Source of the DNA: Streptacidiphilus melanogenes
GTDB lineage: Bacteria; Actinomycetota; Actinomycetes; Streptomycetales; Streptomycetaceae
Length of the DNA: 50,508 bases
Assembly (NCBI RefSeq): GCF_000787835.1
Contig: NZ_BBPP01000016.1
Span: 74,272 to 124,779 of the forward strand
Reading direction: 5' to 3'
Part shown: piece by piece, positions 43,201 through 50,508 of the stretch
Position numbering within the stretch: the stretch's first letter is position 1
Layout of the letters: each line of letters begins with the position of its first letter
Program-made: the position numbers and the translations under genes
Notes under the pieces: generated by a model
Told to the model about the DNA's origin: nothing
The model's input: only the letters and a program-made list of their open reading frames with translations
The model's database searches: none

Positions 43201-43756
43201 CGAGCCGATCACCCGCACCGCGCTGCAGTCGCTGCGCACGGCCGCGGGCGACGCGAACGTGCCGGTGCTGGTGACGGCCGGCCTCGGCCAGGCCACTCCG
43301 GAGGCCGCCTACGGGGCGGACCCGGCCGTCCTGCTGCGGGCGCTCGCGCCGCGCGACAGTGAGCGCCACGCCCCGCGCGTCCTGCTGATCGAGCAGGACC
43401 CGCACGTCGCGTCGGCCTTCACCGCGGCGCTGGAGCGACGCGGCATGCACGTCGAGCACGCCGCGTCCGAGAACGACGCGGTGTCCCGGGCGAGCAGCGT
43501 CCAGCCGAACCTGGTCGTGATGGACCTGATGCTGATCCGGCGCCGCCGCATGGGCATCGTCGACTGGCTCCGCAGCAACAACCGGCTGCACCGCACCCCG
43601 CTCGTCGTCTACACCTCGGTGGACGGCCCGGAGCAGCGCGCGGGCCTGCGCGCGGGGGAGACGGTCCTCTTCCTCGCCGAACGCTCGACCTCTCCCGAGG
43701 TCCAGGCCCGCATCGTCGACCTGCTGGGCCGCATCGGCGCCCTCGGCGAGGCGTAA
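40262..43756 (+). CDS. Degenerate hybrid sensor histidine kinase: PAS-PAS-pseudoDHp-pseudoATPase-linker-REC-REC
   Basis: 1164 residues, soluble. PAS1 is at about 10-160 (ILDALPDALVLVNSNGTI), PAS2 at about 170-285 (ILRAAAEGVVGVDTDGQVVL) and a DHp-like helix pair at 290-370. The expected SHELRTPL reads EQELRKPL, so the phospho-accepting His is Gln305. The ATPase-like part (about 380-540) has no clear N, G1 or G2 box. About 370 disordered Pro/Gln/Gly residues follow, then two receiver-like domains (about 927-1035 and 1038-1160). Asp1088 (VVMDLML) is the second receiver's phosphorylation site, but the conserved Lys is absent (FLAERS). It probably binds signals and partners rather than phosphorylating. 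GTG 40262 has AGGAGG 12 bases upstream. Confidence 0.8.
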   Translation: MSSTPTRGTARLAAILDALPDALVLVNSNGTIVDANAAAVRSLQAPGTSLVGRGVLSVLPEFDPSRIPGSMRPRKNADGADEDDDAPVRMSAVRTDGSSLPVEVQAAEFEDDGRLSPGALGSTSGSYSGSYYSMGGSGISSPSDRELLLIVVRDLSARLEVEAELRRQHKQTEMILRAAAEGVVGVDTDGQVVLVNPAAAHILGHRAGELGGQALLPLVMHSRADGSPLPPEESPLADTLMSGRRHRVRSATLWRKDGKPVTVELSTAPVRDGDQLVGAVMTFTDRTAYLTLANRHEHLTAVLEQELRKPLDRLNDTLEQLARDPAGQLWPEANWVLRRLADECRRTSALVDGVLAYQRFDAAVEAGKERLDRQPVQLDKILSEAVAMATALLGAGRVDIAVHPASIELIGDADRLAKALGHLLAEIAITGDGGTNGGGELFGMAVGVASGLSGRRPGGRHGARGTGSGGVVVAAAQRGDVARIELRGPGAGAEAVHQPIARGIVERHGGVLQAHDLPDGQGRVYIVELPLDPANAAKFAPLPAPGENATTLLPELPLDALPKAPPQLPEEPAADVPPNATSNTTSNTPAEGTDRSRRRNRLPAPEVVRPPRAVQEDQDAEQQRASHLPALPGPDGSGSQYGSGSEQAAGYGEQNGRTGQEGRGRRAGRRGQPGPQAQSEQDRSDDFSGLIGGPVYPGLENALPPAGSMVAPEPPRPANPGNGRRRRLALGPAAGDENPAAQQEAAATGPAALEPVHPTVPPVQAPQQHGAAEMSPAPAPFGGRFELGPAPADANGQVGGQANGQARNASGTRAIGAGTNAPVPQQSRARHHSHGALPLPPAAPVPSGGTFGGSGGVMSLSQSPLQAVQTPPKGTNVPAQQHLPVQHPESDGGRPPQQHGPEGPLTESRLEFIAGADYPTMVAPASDGRPRRLLVWPEPDPSTHQALQERGYRPILVRTREELDAQVPGFPAALFVDPLTEPITRTALQSLRTAAGDANVPVLVTAGLGQATPEAAYGADPAVLLRALAPRDSERHAPRVLLIEQDPHVASAFTAALERRGMHVEHAASENDAVSRASSVQPNLVVMDLMLIRRRRMGIVDWLRSNNRLHRTPLVVYTSVDGPEQRAGLRAGETVLFLAERSTSPEVQARIVDLLGRIGALGEA

Positions 43757-43766
43757 CGCCTGTCGG

Positions 43767-43790
43767 TGGGGCGGCCGTCGAGCCGCCCCA
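43767..43790. terminator. Terminator between the sensor and acyl-CoA ligase genes
   Basis: A perfect 9-bp stem (43767-43775 and 43782-43790) with a 6-base loop, between convergent genes. Confidence 0.75.
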
Positions 43791-43806
43791 GCCCGGACGA
43801 TCCGCC

Positions 43807-45468
<1,662 letters not shown>

Positions 45469-45542
45469 CTGGGTCCTCCTTGACCTGACCTGCCCCGTCC
45501 GGCCCTGCCCGTGGCCGGCCGACCATCGCCATACCGACTGGT

Positions 45543-45557
45543 ACGTAGGGCGTACGT
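45543..45557 (-). promoter_or_regulatory. Short inverted repeat upstream of the acyl-CoA ligase
   Basis: ACGTA-N5-TACGT at 45543-45557, about 75 bases upstream of the start, in the likely promoter. It could be a TetR-type site; the arms are short. Confidence 0.3.
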
Positions 45558-45679
45558 GGGGCATTCTCACTCCCGTCCGGCCCGAGGACAATGGGCGAGG
45601 GCCGCACGGTCCGTCCAGAGGACGAGCGTCACACGGCCCACGCCCTACTGCCGTCCCTACTGTCGCCGCTGTTGCCGCC

Positions 45680-46576
45680 CTACTGCACGACCGCGACGGG
45701 GGCGTCGACGGAGTTCCGGTCGATCATCGCGCTCTGGCCGCCGTGGCTCTCGGCGACGTTGCCCACGTACTGGTGCACCCGCTGGTGTCCGGACCAGAGG
45801 CTCCGGTCGAGCGCCCGGTAGCCGTCGGTCGAACGACGGTGGTCCCAGCGCGCGTACCAGACCACGTCCGGCAGTCCGTCGAGCGGCGGCGGCTCGTCGC
45901 CGCCGGTCACGGCGAGGGAGGCGAGGTCGGCCAGGTCGGCGACGCCGGAGTCGGCGGAGCTGTAGAAGCCCGAGAGGTAGCCGGCCTCGTGCAGCGCGCG
46001 GGACCAGGCGGTGGTGTAGCGCAGCACCGCCATGCTGCACCGGCCGCGGTCACGGGCGTACGCCTCCATGTCCAGGTAGACGGGACTGCCGGGGGCGAGA
46101 CCCAGTGAGCTCGCGGCGCTGACGGCGTCCTCCCCGTCGGACCGGCCCTGCTCGAAGGCGTTCGCGTAGCTGATTCGCTTGGTGCGGTTGTGCTCCGCGG
46201 TCACGCACGGCGCCTGGGCGCCGACGTAGAGCGGGAGCATCCGCCAGCCCATGTCCGCCGCCGCGCGCACGTAGCCGCGGTTGAGCAGCGGCTGCGAGCA
46301 GGCCCGGTTCCGGCCGCCGATGTAGAGGCCGAGGGCGCCGTAGGAGGAGTGGTGCCGCCAGGCGCGCAGCAGCGACGGGCTCGGGGCGGAGCAGGTGTCG
46401 AAGGCCTGCCCGGTGAAGACCTGCGACAGGTCCCGTCGGCTCGTCGCCGCGGCCTCGGTCGGGGAGACCAGCGCCGGGACGAACACCAGCGCGAGCATCG
46501 CGCAGAGCAGAGAGCACATCGTGGACCGCGTACGCGGGGCGCGACGACGGCGCAGAAGGGTTCGCTGATTGGTCAC
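45680..46576 (-). CDS. Secreted DUF1906 (glycoside-hydrolase-like) protein
   Basis: 298 residues. A long Arg-rich N-region and a hydrophobic core (MCSLLCAMLALVFVPALV) form the signal peptide. The mature part is a DUF1906 barrel related to GH25 and to Rv2525c: GQAFDTCSAPSPSLLRAW, GALGLYIGGRNRACSQ, MLPLYVGAQAPC and the strand YLDMEAYARD, whose acidic residues sit where GH25 keeps its catalytic ones. Wall carbohydrate is the expected ligand, unproven. The GTG start at 46576 has no clear SD. Confidence 0.8.
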   Translation of the reverse strand: MTNQRTLLRRRRAPRTRSTMCSLLCAMLALVFVPALVSPTEAAATSRRDLSQVFTGQAFDTCSAPSPSLLRAWRHHSSYGALGLYIGGRNRACSQPLLNRGYVRAAADMGWRMLPLYVGAQAPCVTAEHNRTKRISYANAFEQGRSDGEDAVSAASSLGLAPGSPVYLDMEAYARDRGRCSMAVLRYTTAWSRALHEAGYLSGFYSSADSGVADLADLASLAVTGGDEPPPLDGLPDVVWYARWDHRRSTDGYRALDRSLWSGHQRVHQYVGNVAESHGGQSAMIDRNSVDAPVAVVQ

Positions 46577-46672
46577 ATTCGATCGTGGGCTGAATACCCG
46601 TTATCTGACGATATGCCACGCCACAGTCTGTGTGGCGCCACTCAAACGGACCTGACGCACCACCGGCCGACG

Positions 46673-46841
46673 TCAGCCCAGGAGCTTCCGCTGCTGGACG
46701 AACGTCTGCTTCGCCCGGTACCCCGGCCGCTCGTACCGGCCGACCGCCCCCGTCAGGGAGGCCGCGTCCACGCCCAGGGTCGAGTTGCCCCAGCCCGCGG
46801 CAGGCCCTCGCGAAGGGCGTGCGAGAGCAGCGCCGAGGCGA
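46673..46841 (-). pseudogene. C-terminal remnant of an unidentified gene, with frameshift
   Basis: After the thiolase-like gene the minus strand keeps strong third-position G/C for about 42 codons ending at TGA 46673-46675. They read GWGNSTLGVDAASLTGAV, then GRYERPGYRAKQTFVQQRK and LLG. Upstream of about 46800 the bias moves to another frame (RIASALLSHALREGLPR). This looks like the end of a decayed protein-coding gene. I do not recognise the family. Confidence 0.45.
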
Positions 46842-46864
46842 TCCTCGGCGGCCGGGCAGCGGAA

Positions 46865-48049
46865 TCAACCGTCCGCGGTCAGCACCAGACCGGAGGTCGG
46901 CACGCCTGTCCCGGCCGTGACCAGCACCGCCTTCGCGTCCGCGACCTGGTTGACGCTGCTGCCGCGCAGCTGGCGGACGCCCTCCGCGATGCCGTTCATG
47001 CCGTGCAGGTAGGCCTCGCCGAGCTGGCCGCCGTGGGTGTTGACGGGAAGGCGACCGCCCATCTCCAGTCCGCCGTCGGCCGCGAAGGCGGCCGCCTCGC
47101 CGCGGGCGCAGAAGCCGAACTCCTCCAGCTGCATCAGGACGAACGGCGTGAAGTGGTCGTACAGCACCGCCGTGTCGATGTCCGCGGGCCGGAGCCCGCT
47201 GGTGCGCCAGAGCTGCCTGGCGACGACGCCGAGCTCCGGCAGGCCGGTCAGGTCGTCGCGGTAGAAGCTCGTCATCGCCTCCTGGGCGCGGCCCGCGCCC
47301 TGCGCGGCGGCGGCGACGACGGCGGGCGCGTGCGGCAGGTCCCGGGCGCGCTCGACGGAGGTCACCACGAGGGCCTGGCCGCCGTCCGTCTCCTGGCAGC
47401 AGTCCAGCAGCCGCAGCGGCTCGACGATCCAGCGGGAGGCGGCGTGGTCCGCGAGCGTGATCGGGCGCCCGTGGAAGTACGCGGCCGGGTTGTTGGCCGC
47501 GTGGCGGCGGTCGGCGACGGCGACGTGGCCGAAGACGTCCGGGCTCAGGCCGTAGGCGTGCAGGTAGCGGGCGGCGTGCAGGGCGACCCAGGAGGCGGGG
47601 GTGAGCAGGCCGGGCGGCATCGTCCAGCCCATCGCGACGCCCTCGGCGGACGGCTGCCGCGACTGCAGACCGCTGCCGAAGCGGTGCCCGGACCGCTCGT
47701 TGAAGGCGCGATAGCAGACCACCACCTCGGCCACGCCGGTCGCGACCGCCATCGCCGCCTGCTGCACGGTCGCGCACGCGGCCCCGCCGCCGTAGTGGAC
47801 GCGGCTGAAGAAGGAGAGCTCGCCGATGCCGGCAGCCTGGGCGACGGTGATCTCCGGGCTGGTGTCCATGGTGAAGGTGACCAGGCCGTCGACGTCCCCC
47901 GGAGTCAGCCCGGCGTCGTCGAGCGCGGTGTGGACGGCCTCGACGGCGAGCTTCAGCTCGCTGCGACCGGAGTCCTTGGAGAACTCCGTGGCCCCGATCC
48001 CGACGACGGCGGCGCGGCCGCCGAGCGTGTCGGCGCGGTGCAGGCTCAT
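46865..48049 (-). CDS. Thiolase-fold lipid-transfer/aldolase protein (Ltp2-like)
   Basis: 394 residues of the SCP2-thiolase fold: start AAVVGIGATEFSKDSGRSEL, the glycine turn HYGGGAACATVQQAA, and C-terminal VLYDHFTPFVLMQLEEFGF, HGGQLGEAYLHGMNGI and LVTAGTGVPTSG. In actinobacterial steroid degradation Ltp2-type proteins perform retro-aldol cleavage of a hydroxyacyl-CoA side chain together with a DUF35 partner, using tyrosines rather than a thiolase Cys/His pair; the Tyr-containing motifs here fit. ATG 48049 overlaps the preceding DUF35-containing fusion gene as ATGA, which strongly supports a complex. Substrate unknown. Confidence 0.85.
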   Translation of the reverse strand: MSLHRADTLGGRAAVVGIGATEFSKDSGRSELKLAVEAVHTALDDAGLTPGDVDGLVTFTMDTSPEITVAQAAGIGELSFFSRVHYGGGAACATVQQAAMAVATGVAEVVVCYRAFNERSGHRFGSGLQSRQPSAEGVAMGWTMPPGLLTPASWVALHAARYLHAYGLSPDVFGHVAVADRRHAANNPAAYFHGRPITLADHAASRWIVEPLRLLDCCQETDGGQALVVTSVERARDLPHAPAVVAAAAQGAGRAQEAMTSFYRDDLTGLPELGVVARQLWRTSGLRPADIDTAVLYDHFTPFVLMQLEEFGFCARGEAAAFAADGGLEMGGRLPVNTHGGQLGEAYLHGMNGIAEGVRQLRGSSVNQVADAKAVLVTAGTGVPTSGLVLTADG

Positions 48050-49347
48050 GCCGAGGCCCCCTTGACCCTGACCTTCACGGTTCCGCTGACATGCACGCCG
48101 AGCCGCCCGGTGCCGCGGATCGCGAGCATCAGCCGTCCGTCCTCGCCGCGTTCGGTGACCTCGCCGCTGAACTGCAGCTCGTCGCCCGGATAGGCGGGCA
48201 CGCCGAGGCGGATGGCGATCGACTCGACGCGGGCGTCCGGGCCGGTCCAGTCGGTGACGTAGCGGCCGACGAGGCCGTTGGTGGTGAGGATGTTCATGAA
48301 GATGTCCGGCGCGCCCTTGGTCCGCGCGAACTCGGCGTCGTGGTGCACCTCCTGGTAGTCACGCGAGGCGAGGGCGCCGGCCACGATCAGCGTGCGGGTC
48401 ACCGGGACGCGCAGGGGCGGCAGCCGGTCCGGCCCGGAGGGGTGGAACACGGGCAGCAGCAAAGCGTCGTCGTGGCGCTGGAATCCGAGACGCACCGGCA
48501 TGCCGATCCCGATCTCGTCGGGTGCCGCGCCGAGGACGTTCGCCACGATCCGTACGCCTTCGGCGAGTTCGACGAGAGCGACCGGGTAGGGCTTGGTACC
48601 GAAGGCAGGTGGGAGGGGGTGGTGGACGACGACCTTCGAGTAGACCGCGCCGTCACCCGAGGCCGCCTCCGCGTGCCATCGGTCGCTCCCGCAGGCATTG
48701 CAGCCCGGGAGCCACGGGAAGCGGGCCGCGGCGCAGTCGTCGCAGCGCTGGAACCGCAGCTCGCCCGCGGCGACCCCCTCCCAGTAGCCGGCGTTGTCCC
48801 GGTTGACCACGGGCCTGGGCCGCAGGGCCTTGGCATCCACACCCTGTGGACGCTCGCGCCGCTCCGCCGGGGTGAACTTCAGGATCCGGAAGCGGTGCGA
48901 CCCGACCGGCGTCGCGTCCCCGGGCTTCTCGCCCGCCGCCTCGTCGTAGGCGCGGACGTCCATCCGCGTGGTGACGAAGTAGCCCGTCCCCAGCGTGGTG
49001 TGCTTCTCGGCCGAGACGCTCTCGATGTCGGAGTCGAAGAGCACCCGCTCTCCGATCCGCAGCGGCCGCACGTACTGCTGCTCGCAGTCGGTCGCGACCA
49101 CGGAGGCGTAGCCGGCCGCGTCCAACTCCCGCATCAGCGCGTCGAAGTGCTCGCGCCGACCGGACGGGCCCATGGTCCACGCCTGGAGCATCGCGGGTGG
49201 CGCGATCGCCTCCGGCCCCGCTGCGGCGTAGGCGGGGTTGGCGTCGCCCAGCGCCTCGCACCAGTGCCGGATCATGGGCGCGTTGACGAGGTCGAGCCCC
49301 ACCCCGCCGACCGTCGATGGCAGTCCTCGGTAAGCCTCCAGATTCAC
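48046..49347 (-). CDS. MaoC - DUF35 - MaoC fusion (ChsH2-ChsH1-like acyl-CoA hydratase)
   Basis: 433 residues in three parts. Residues 1-165 are a hot-dog MaoC half whose active-site segment reads GDANPAY (Tyr replaces His), like the non-catalytic half of ChsH2. Residues 178-305 are DUF35, with a zinc ribbon of Cys202, 205, 216 and 219 and an OB fold. Residues 310-433 are a second MaoC half with the catalytic Asp330 and His335 (SRDYQEVHHD), like ChsH1. In mycobacteria ChsH2 (MaoC+DUF35) and ChsH1 are separate proteins that form a hydratase; here one chain has everything. The product would hydrate an enoyl-CoA and pass it to the Ltp2-like aldolase. The GTG start is probably leaderless. Confidence 0.85.
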   Translation of the reverse strand: MNLEAYRGLPSTVGGVGLDLVNAPMIRHWCEALGDANPAYAAAGPEAIAPPAMLQAWTMGPSGRREHFDALMRELDAAGYASVVATDCEQQYVRPLRIGERVLFDSDIESVSAEKHTTLGTGYFVTTRMDVRAYDEAAGEKPGDATPVGSHRFRILKFTPAERRERPQGVDAKALRPRPVVNRDNAGYWEGVAAGELRFQRCDDCAAARFPWLPGCNACGSDRWHAEAASGDGAVYSKVVVHHPLPPAFGTKPYPVALVELAEGVRIVANVLGAAPDEIGIGMPVRLGFQRHDDALLLPVFHPSGPDRLPPLRVPVTRTLIVAGALASRDYQEVHHDAEFARTKGAPDIFMNILTTNGLVGRYVTDWTGPDARVESIAIRLGVPAYPGDELQFSGEVTERGEDGRLMLAIRGTGRLGVHVSGTVKVRVKGASA

Positions 49348-49384
49348 AGATCTGACAGTGCGTCAGATCTGTGAGGACTGTCAA
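49345..49384 (-). promoter_or_regulatory. Promoter and perfect palindrome over the start codon of the hydratase operon
   Basis: On the minus strand TTGACA (49379-49384) is a perfect -35; 18 bases on, CACTGT (49355-49360) is the best -10, and +1 would be near the GTG at 49347. A 12-bp perfect inverted repeat (49345-49356 and 49362-49373, spacer AGTGC) covers the -10 to the start codon. This is the size of a TetR-type operator; bound repressor would block initiation. The regulator is not in the window. Confidence 0.6.
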
Positions 49385-49391
49385 GACACGA

Positions 49392-49424
49392 CGACGGCCC
49401 CGAGGGGGACACCCGGGGCCGTCG
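49392..49424 (-). terminator. Terminator after the small secreted-protein gene
   Basis: An 11-bp perfect stem (49392-49402 and 49414-49424), 27 bases past the stop at 49451 and directly upstream of the hydratase promoter. Confidence 0.8.
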
Positions 49425-49450
49425 GCTCACTCGCACTGCGATCGGAGGCG

Positions 49451-49768
49451 CTACCCCCCGAAGACGATCCGCACGTTGCTGTTGGACTGGTTGCTGAAGA
49501 TCGGGCCGTTGTTGTCCTTCACGGCGAACGTGTTGTTCTGGTTCGCCGCGCCGGACCCGTTCGCCGTCTGCTGCGTCCAGTTCGCATTGCCGTCCACCCA
49601 ACCGGACAGGTTGCCCGTCCCGTTGTCGGAGACGGAACTGGTGGACGTGCTGCTGGTCGAACCCCAACCCGCGAACGCCCCGTTGTCGGCGGACGCCACG
49701 CCCGCCCCGAGGATCAGGGCGGCGGCGGCGAGCGGAACGGCGACAAGAGCGGTACGGATACGGGACAT
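49451..49768 (-). CDS. Small secreted Asn/Gln/Ser/Gly-rich protein
   Basis: 105 residues. The signal peptide ends at ASA (about residue 27). The mature 78 residues have little charge and are rich in Asn, Ser, Thr, Gly and Gln (GSTSSTSTSSVSDNGTGN, then NGSGAANQNNTFAV and FSNQSNSNVRIVF), with alternating polar/hydrophobic stretches as in amyloid-forming surface proteins. There is no cysteine, so it is not a typical chaplin; rodlin- or curlin-like behaviour is speculation. ATG 49768 follows AGGAGG at 5-6 bases and has its own terminator. Confidence 0.75.
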   Translation of the reverse strand: MSRIRTALVAVPLAAAALILGAGVASADNGAFAGWGSTSSTSTSSVSDNGTGNLSGWVDGNANWTQQTANGSGAANQNNTFAVKDNNGPIFSNQSNSNVRIVFGG

Positions 49769-50028
49769 GCGGTCCTCCTGGCTGCTCTGCGGTACTCACG
49801 GCTGCGGTGCTACGGACTGCGACGTCGCACCGTCAGAATTCCTCAACGAATCGACAAAGAGCCAGAGCTACCAGCCCATTTCGCCCTTTGGTGTGGATCG
49901 GGCACGTACCGCGCATAAACGCCCGCCTGTCGGCCCACCGGGAAATCCCCTGTGAGGAAGGGGCGATGACGCCTATCCTGATCGCCGATCAGGGTCATTC
50001 GGTCCCTAGTTCGAAAGTTGACGATCGC

Positions 50029-50508
50029 GTGAATTCCTTCCGCTCCGGCATCTCGACCAGCCGACGCAACGCCCTCGCGACCTCCGCCGCCATCGTCGTG
50101 CTGACGACCGTCACCGGTGTTCTGCACCCTGTCGCGGCGTCCGCCGCGACGCCGCCGCCCGGCGTCCCCAGCGACCTCAACACCATCCCGGCATCCTCCT
50201 GCGCGGGCGACACGATCCTCGGCGACGGCGACGTCACCCTCTACGCCAAGGTGTCGTCCCCCGTCAGCGAATCGCTCGGCGTCGACTTCAAGGTGTCGCA
50301 GCACGGCACCACCGTCGTCGAGACGGACCCGGCGAACCTGCACGCCTTCTCGGGCCAGTCCGCCGTGTTCACCATCCCGCGGGCCACCCTGGAGACCTCC
50401 GCGGCAGGCAGGATCACGGAGTTCGAGTGGAAGGTGCGGTCCTCGGACGCCACGCACACCAGCGGGTGGTCGAGGACCTGCCACTTCTCCTTCGACCCGA
50501 GCCGCCCC
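50029..50508 (+). CDS. Secreted protein, N-terminal part (runs off the window)
   Basis: 160 codons are visible, open to the end of the window. GTG 50029 starts a signal peptide with paired arginines (SRRNALATSAAIVVLTTVTG) and a cleavage site after ASA. The mature part (SDLNTIPASSCAGDTILGDG, VTLYAKVSSPVSESLGVDFK, EFEWKVRSSDATHTSGWSRT) resembles the Ig-like blocks found before DNRLRE or LamG domains in large streptomycete secreted proteins. Third-position bias is strong. No SD is seen; the start could be leaderless. Confidence 0.75.
   Translation, partial: MNSFRSGISTSRRNALATSAAIVVLTTVTGVLHPVAASAATPPPGVPSDLNTIPASSCAGDTILGDGDVTLYAKVSSPVSESLGVDFKVSQHGTTVVETDPANLHAFSGQSAVFTIPRATLETSAAGRITEFEWKVRSSDATHTSGWSRTCHFSFDPSRP

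Overview
The window is high-GC actinobacterial DNA. Most coding regions use G or C at almost every third codon position, GTG starts are common, and stop/start overlaps (ATGA, GTGA) tie many gene pairs. The gene content (paired SigB/SigF-type sigma factors, a LytR_C - upp - tadA block, secreted S53 peptidases, a eukaryote-like cyclophilin, a candidate DasR operator) points to the Streptomycetaceae or a close relative. Genus is not resolved from the sequence. No CRISPR array, insertion sequence, prophage or replication origin was seen; this looks like chromosomal core with a few accessory insertions.

Layout. 0-6 kb: aspartokinase and an aspartate-semialdehyde dehydrogenase homologue (overlapping), a SigE-family sigma factor overlapping a membrane protein, then SURF1. 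6-12.6 kb, minus strand: S9 peptidase, a large S53 peptidase with three C-terminal surface repeats, and an MFS exporter. 12.7-17.8 kb: a barrel-type glycosidase-like gene behind a DasR-like operator, small conserved proteins, a LytR_C membrane protein, upp, the tadA pair and tRNA-Ser(CGA). 18-24 kb: lysA of the E. coli type, a second SigE-type sigma/membrane-protein pair, an ECF42 sigma/DGPF pair and a pentapeptide-repeat protein. 24-29 kb: a gene-free stretch rich in hairpins, small proteins, two tandem SigB/F-type sigma factors, a tyrosine phosphatase-like protein and a lipoprotein. 29-40 kb: an aldo/keto reductase with a uridine-kinase-like protein, mscL, a marR-exporter operon, a second S53 peptidase, a methyltransferase, cyclophilin, an L,D-transpeptidase, a repeat protein, tRNA-Arg(ACG) and tRNA-Ser(GCU). 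40-50.5 kb: a giant degenerate hybrid sensor kinase, an acyl-CoA ligase, a DUF1906 protein, a two-gene hydratase/aldolase operon behind a perfect palindrome, a small Asn/Gln/Ser-rich secreted protein, and the start of a secreted protein that runs off the end.

How genes fit together. Ask, Asd and LysA belong to the aspartate/DAP/lysine pathway, but this Asd lacks expected active-site residues. TadA and one of its expected substrates, tRNA-Arg(ACG), are both present. Five sigma factors and a sensor-kinase-like protein make the window rich in regulators. The thiolase-fold protein, the MaoC-DUF35-MaoC fusion and possibly the acyl-CoA ligase look like an acyl-CoA side-chain degradation module similar to the Ltp2/ChsH1/ChsH2 steroid system.

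Most unusual points: the Asd substitutions, the arginine pentapeptide tail and possible leader peptide of the first sigma factor, the sensor kinase with Gln in place of the phospho-accepting His, the triple-domain hydratase fusion, and operators placed exactly at apparently leaderless starts.
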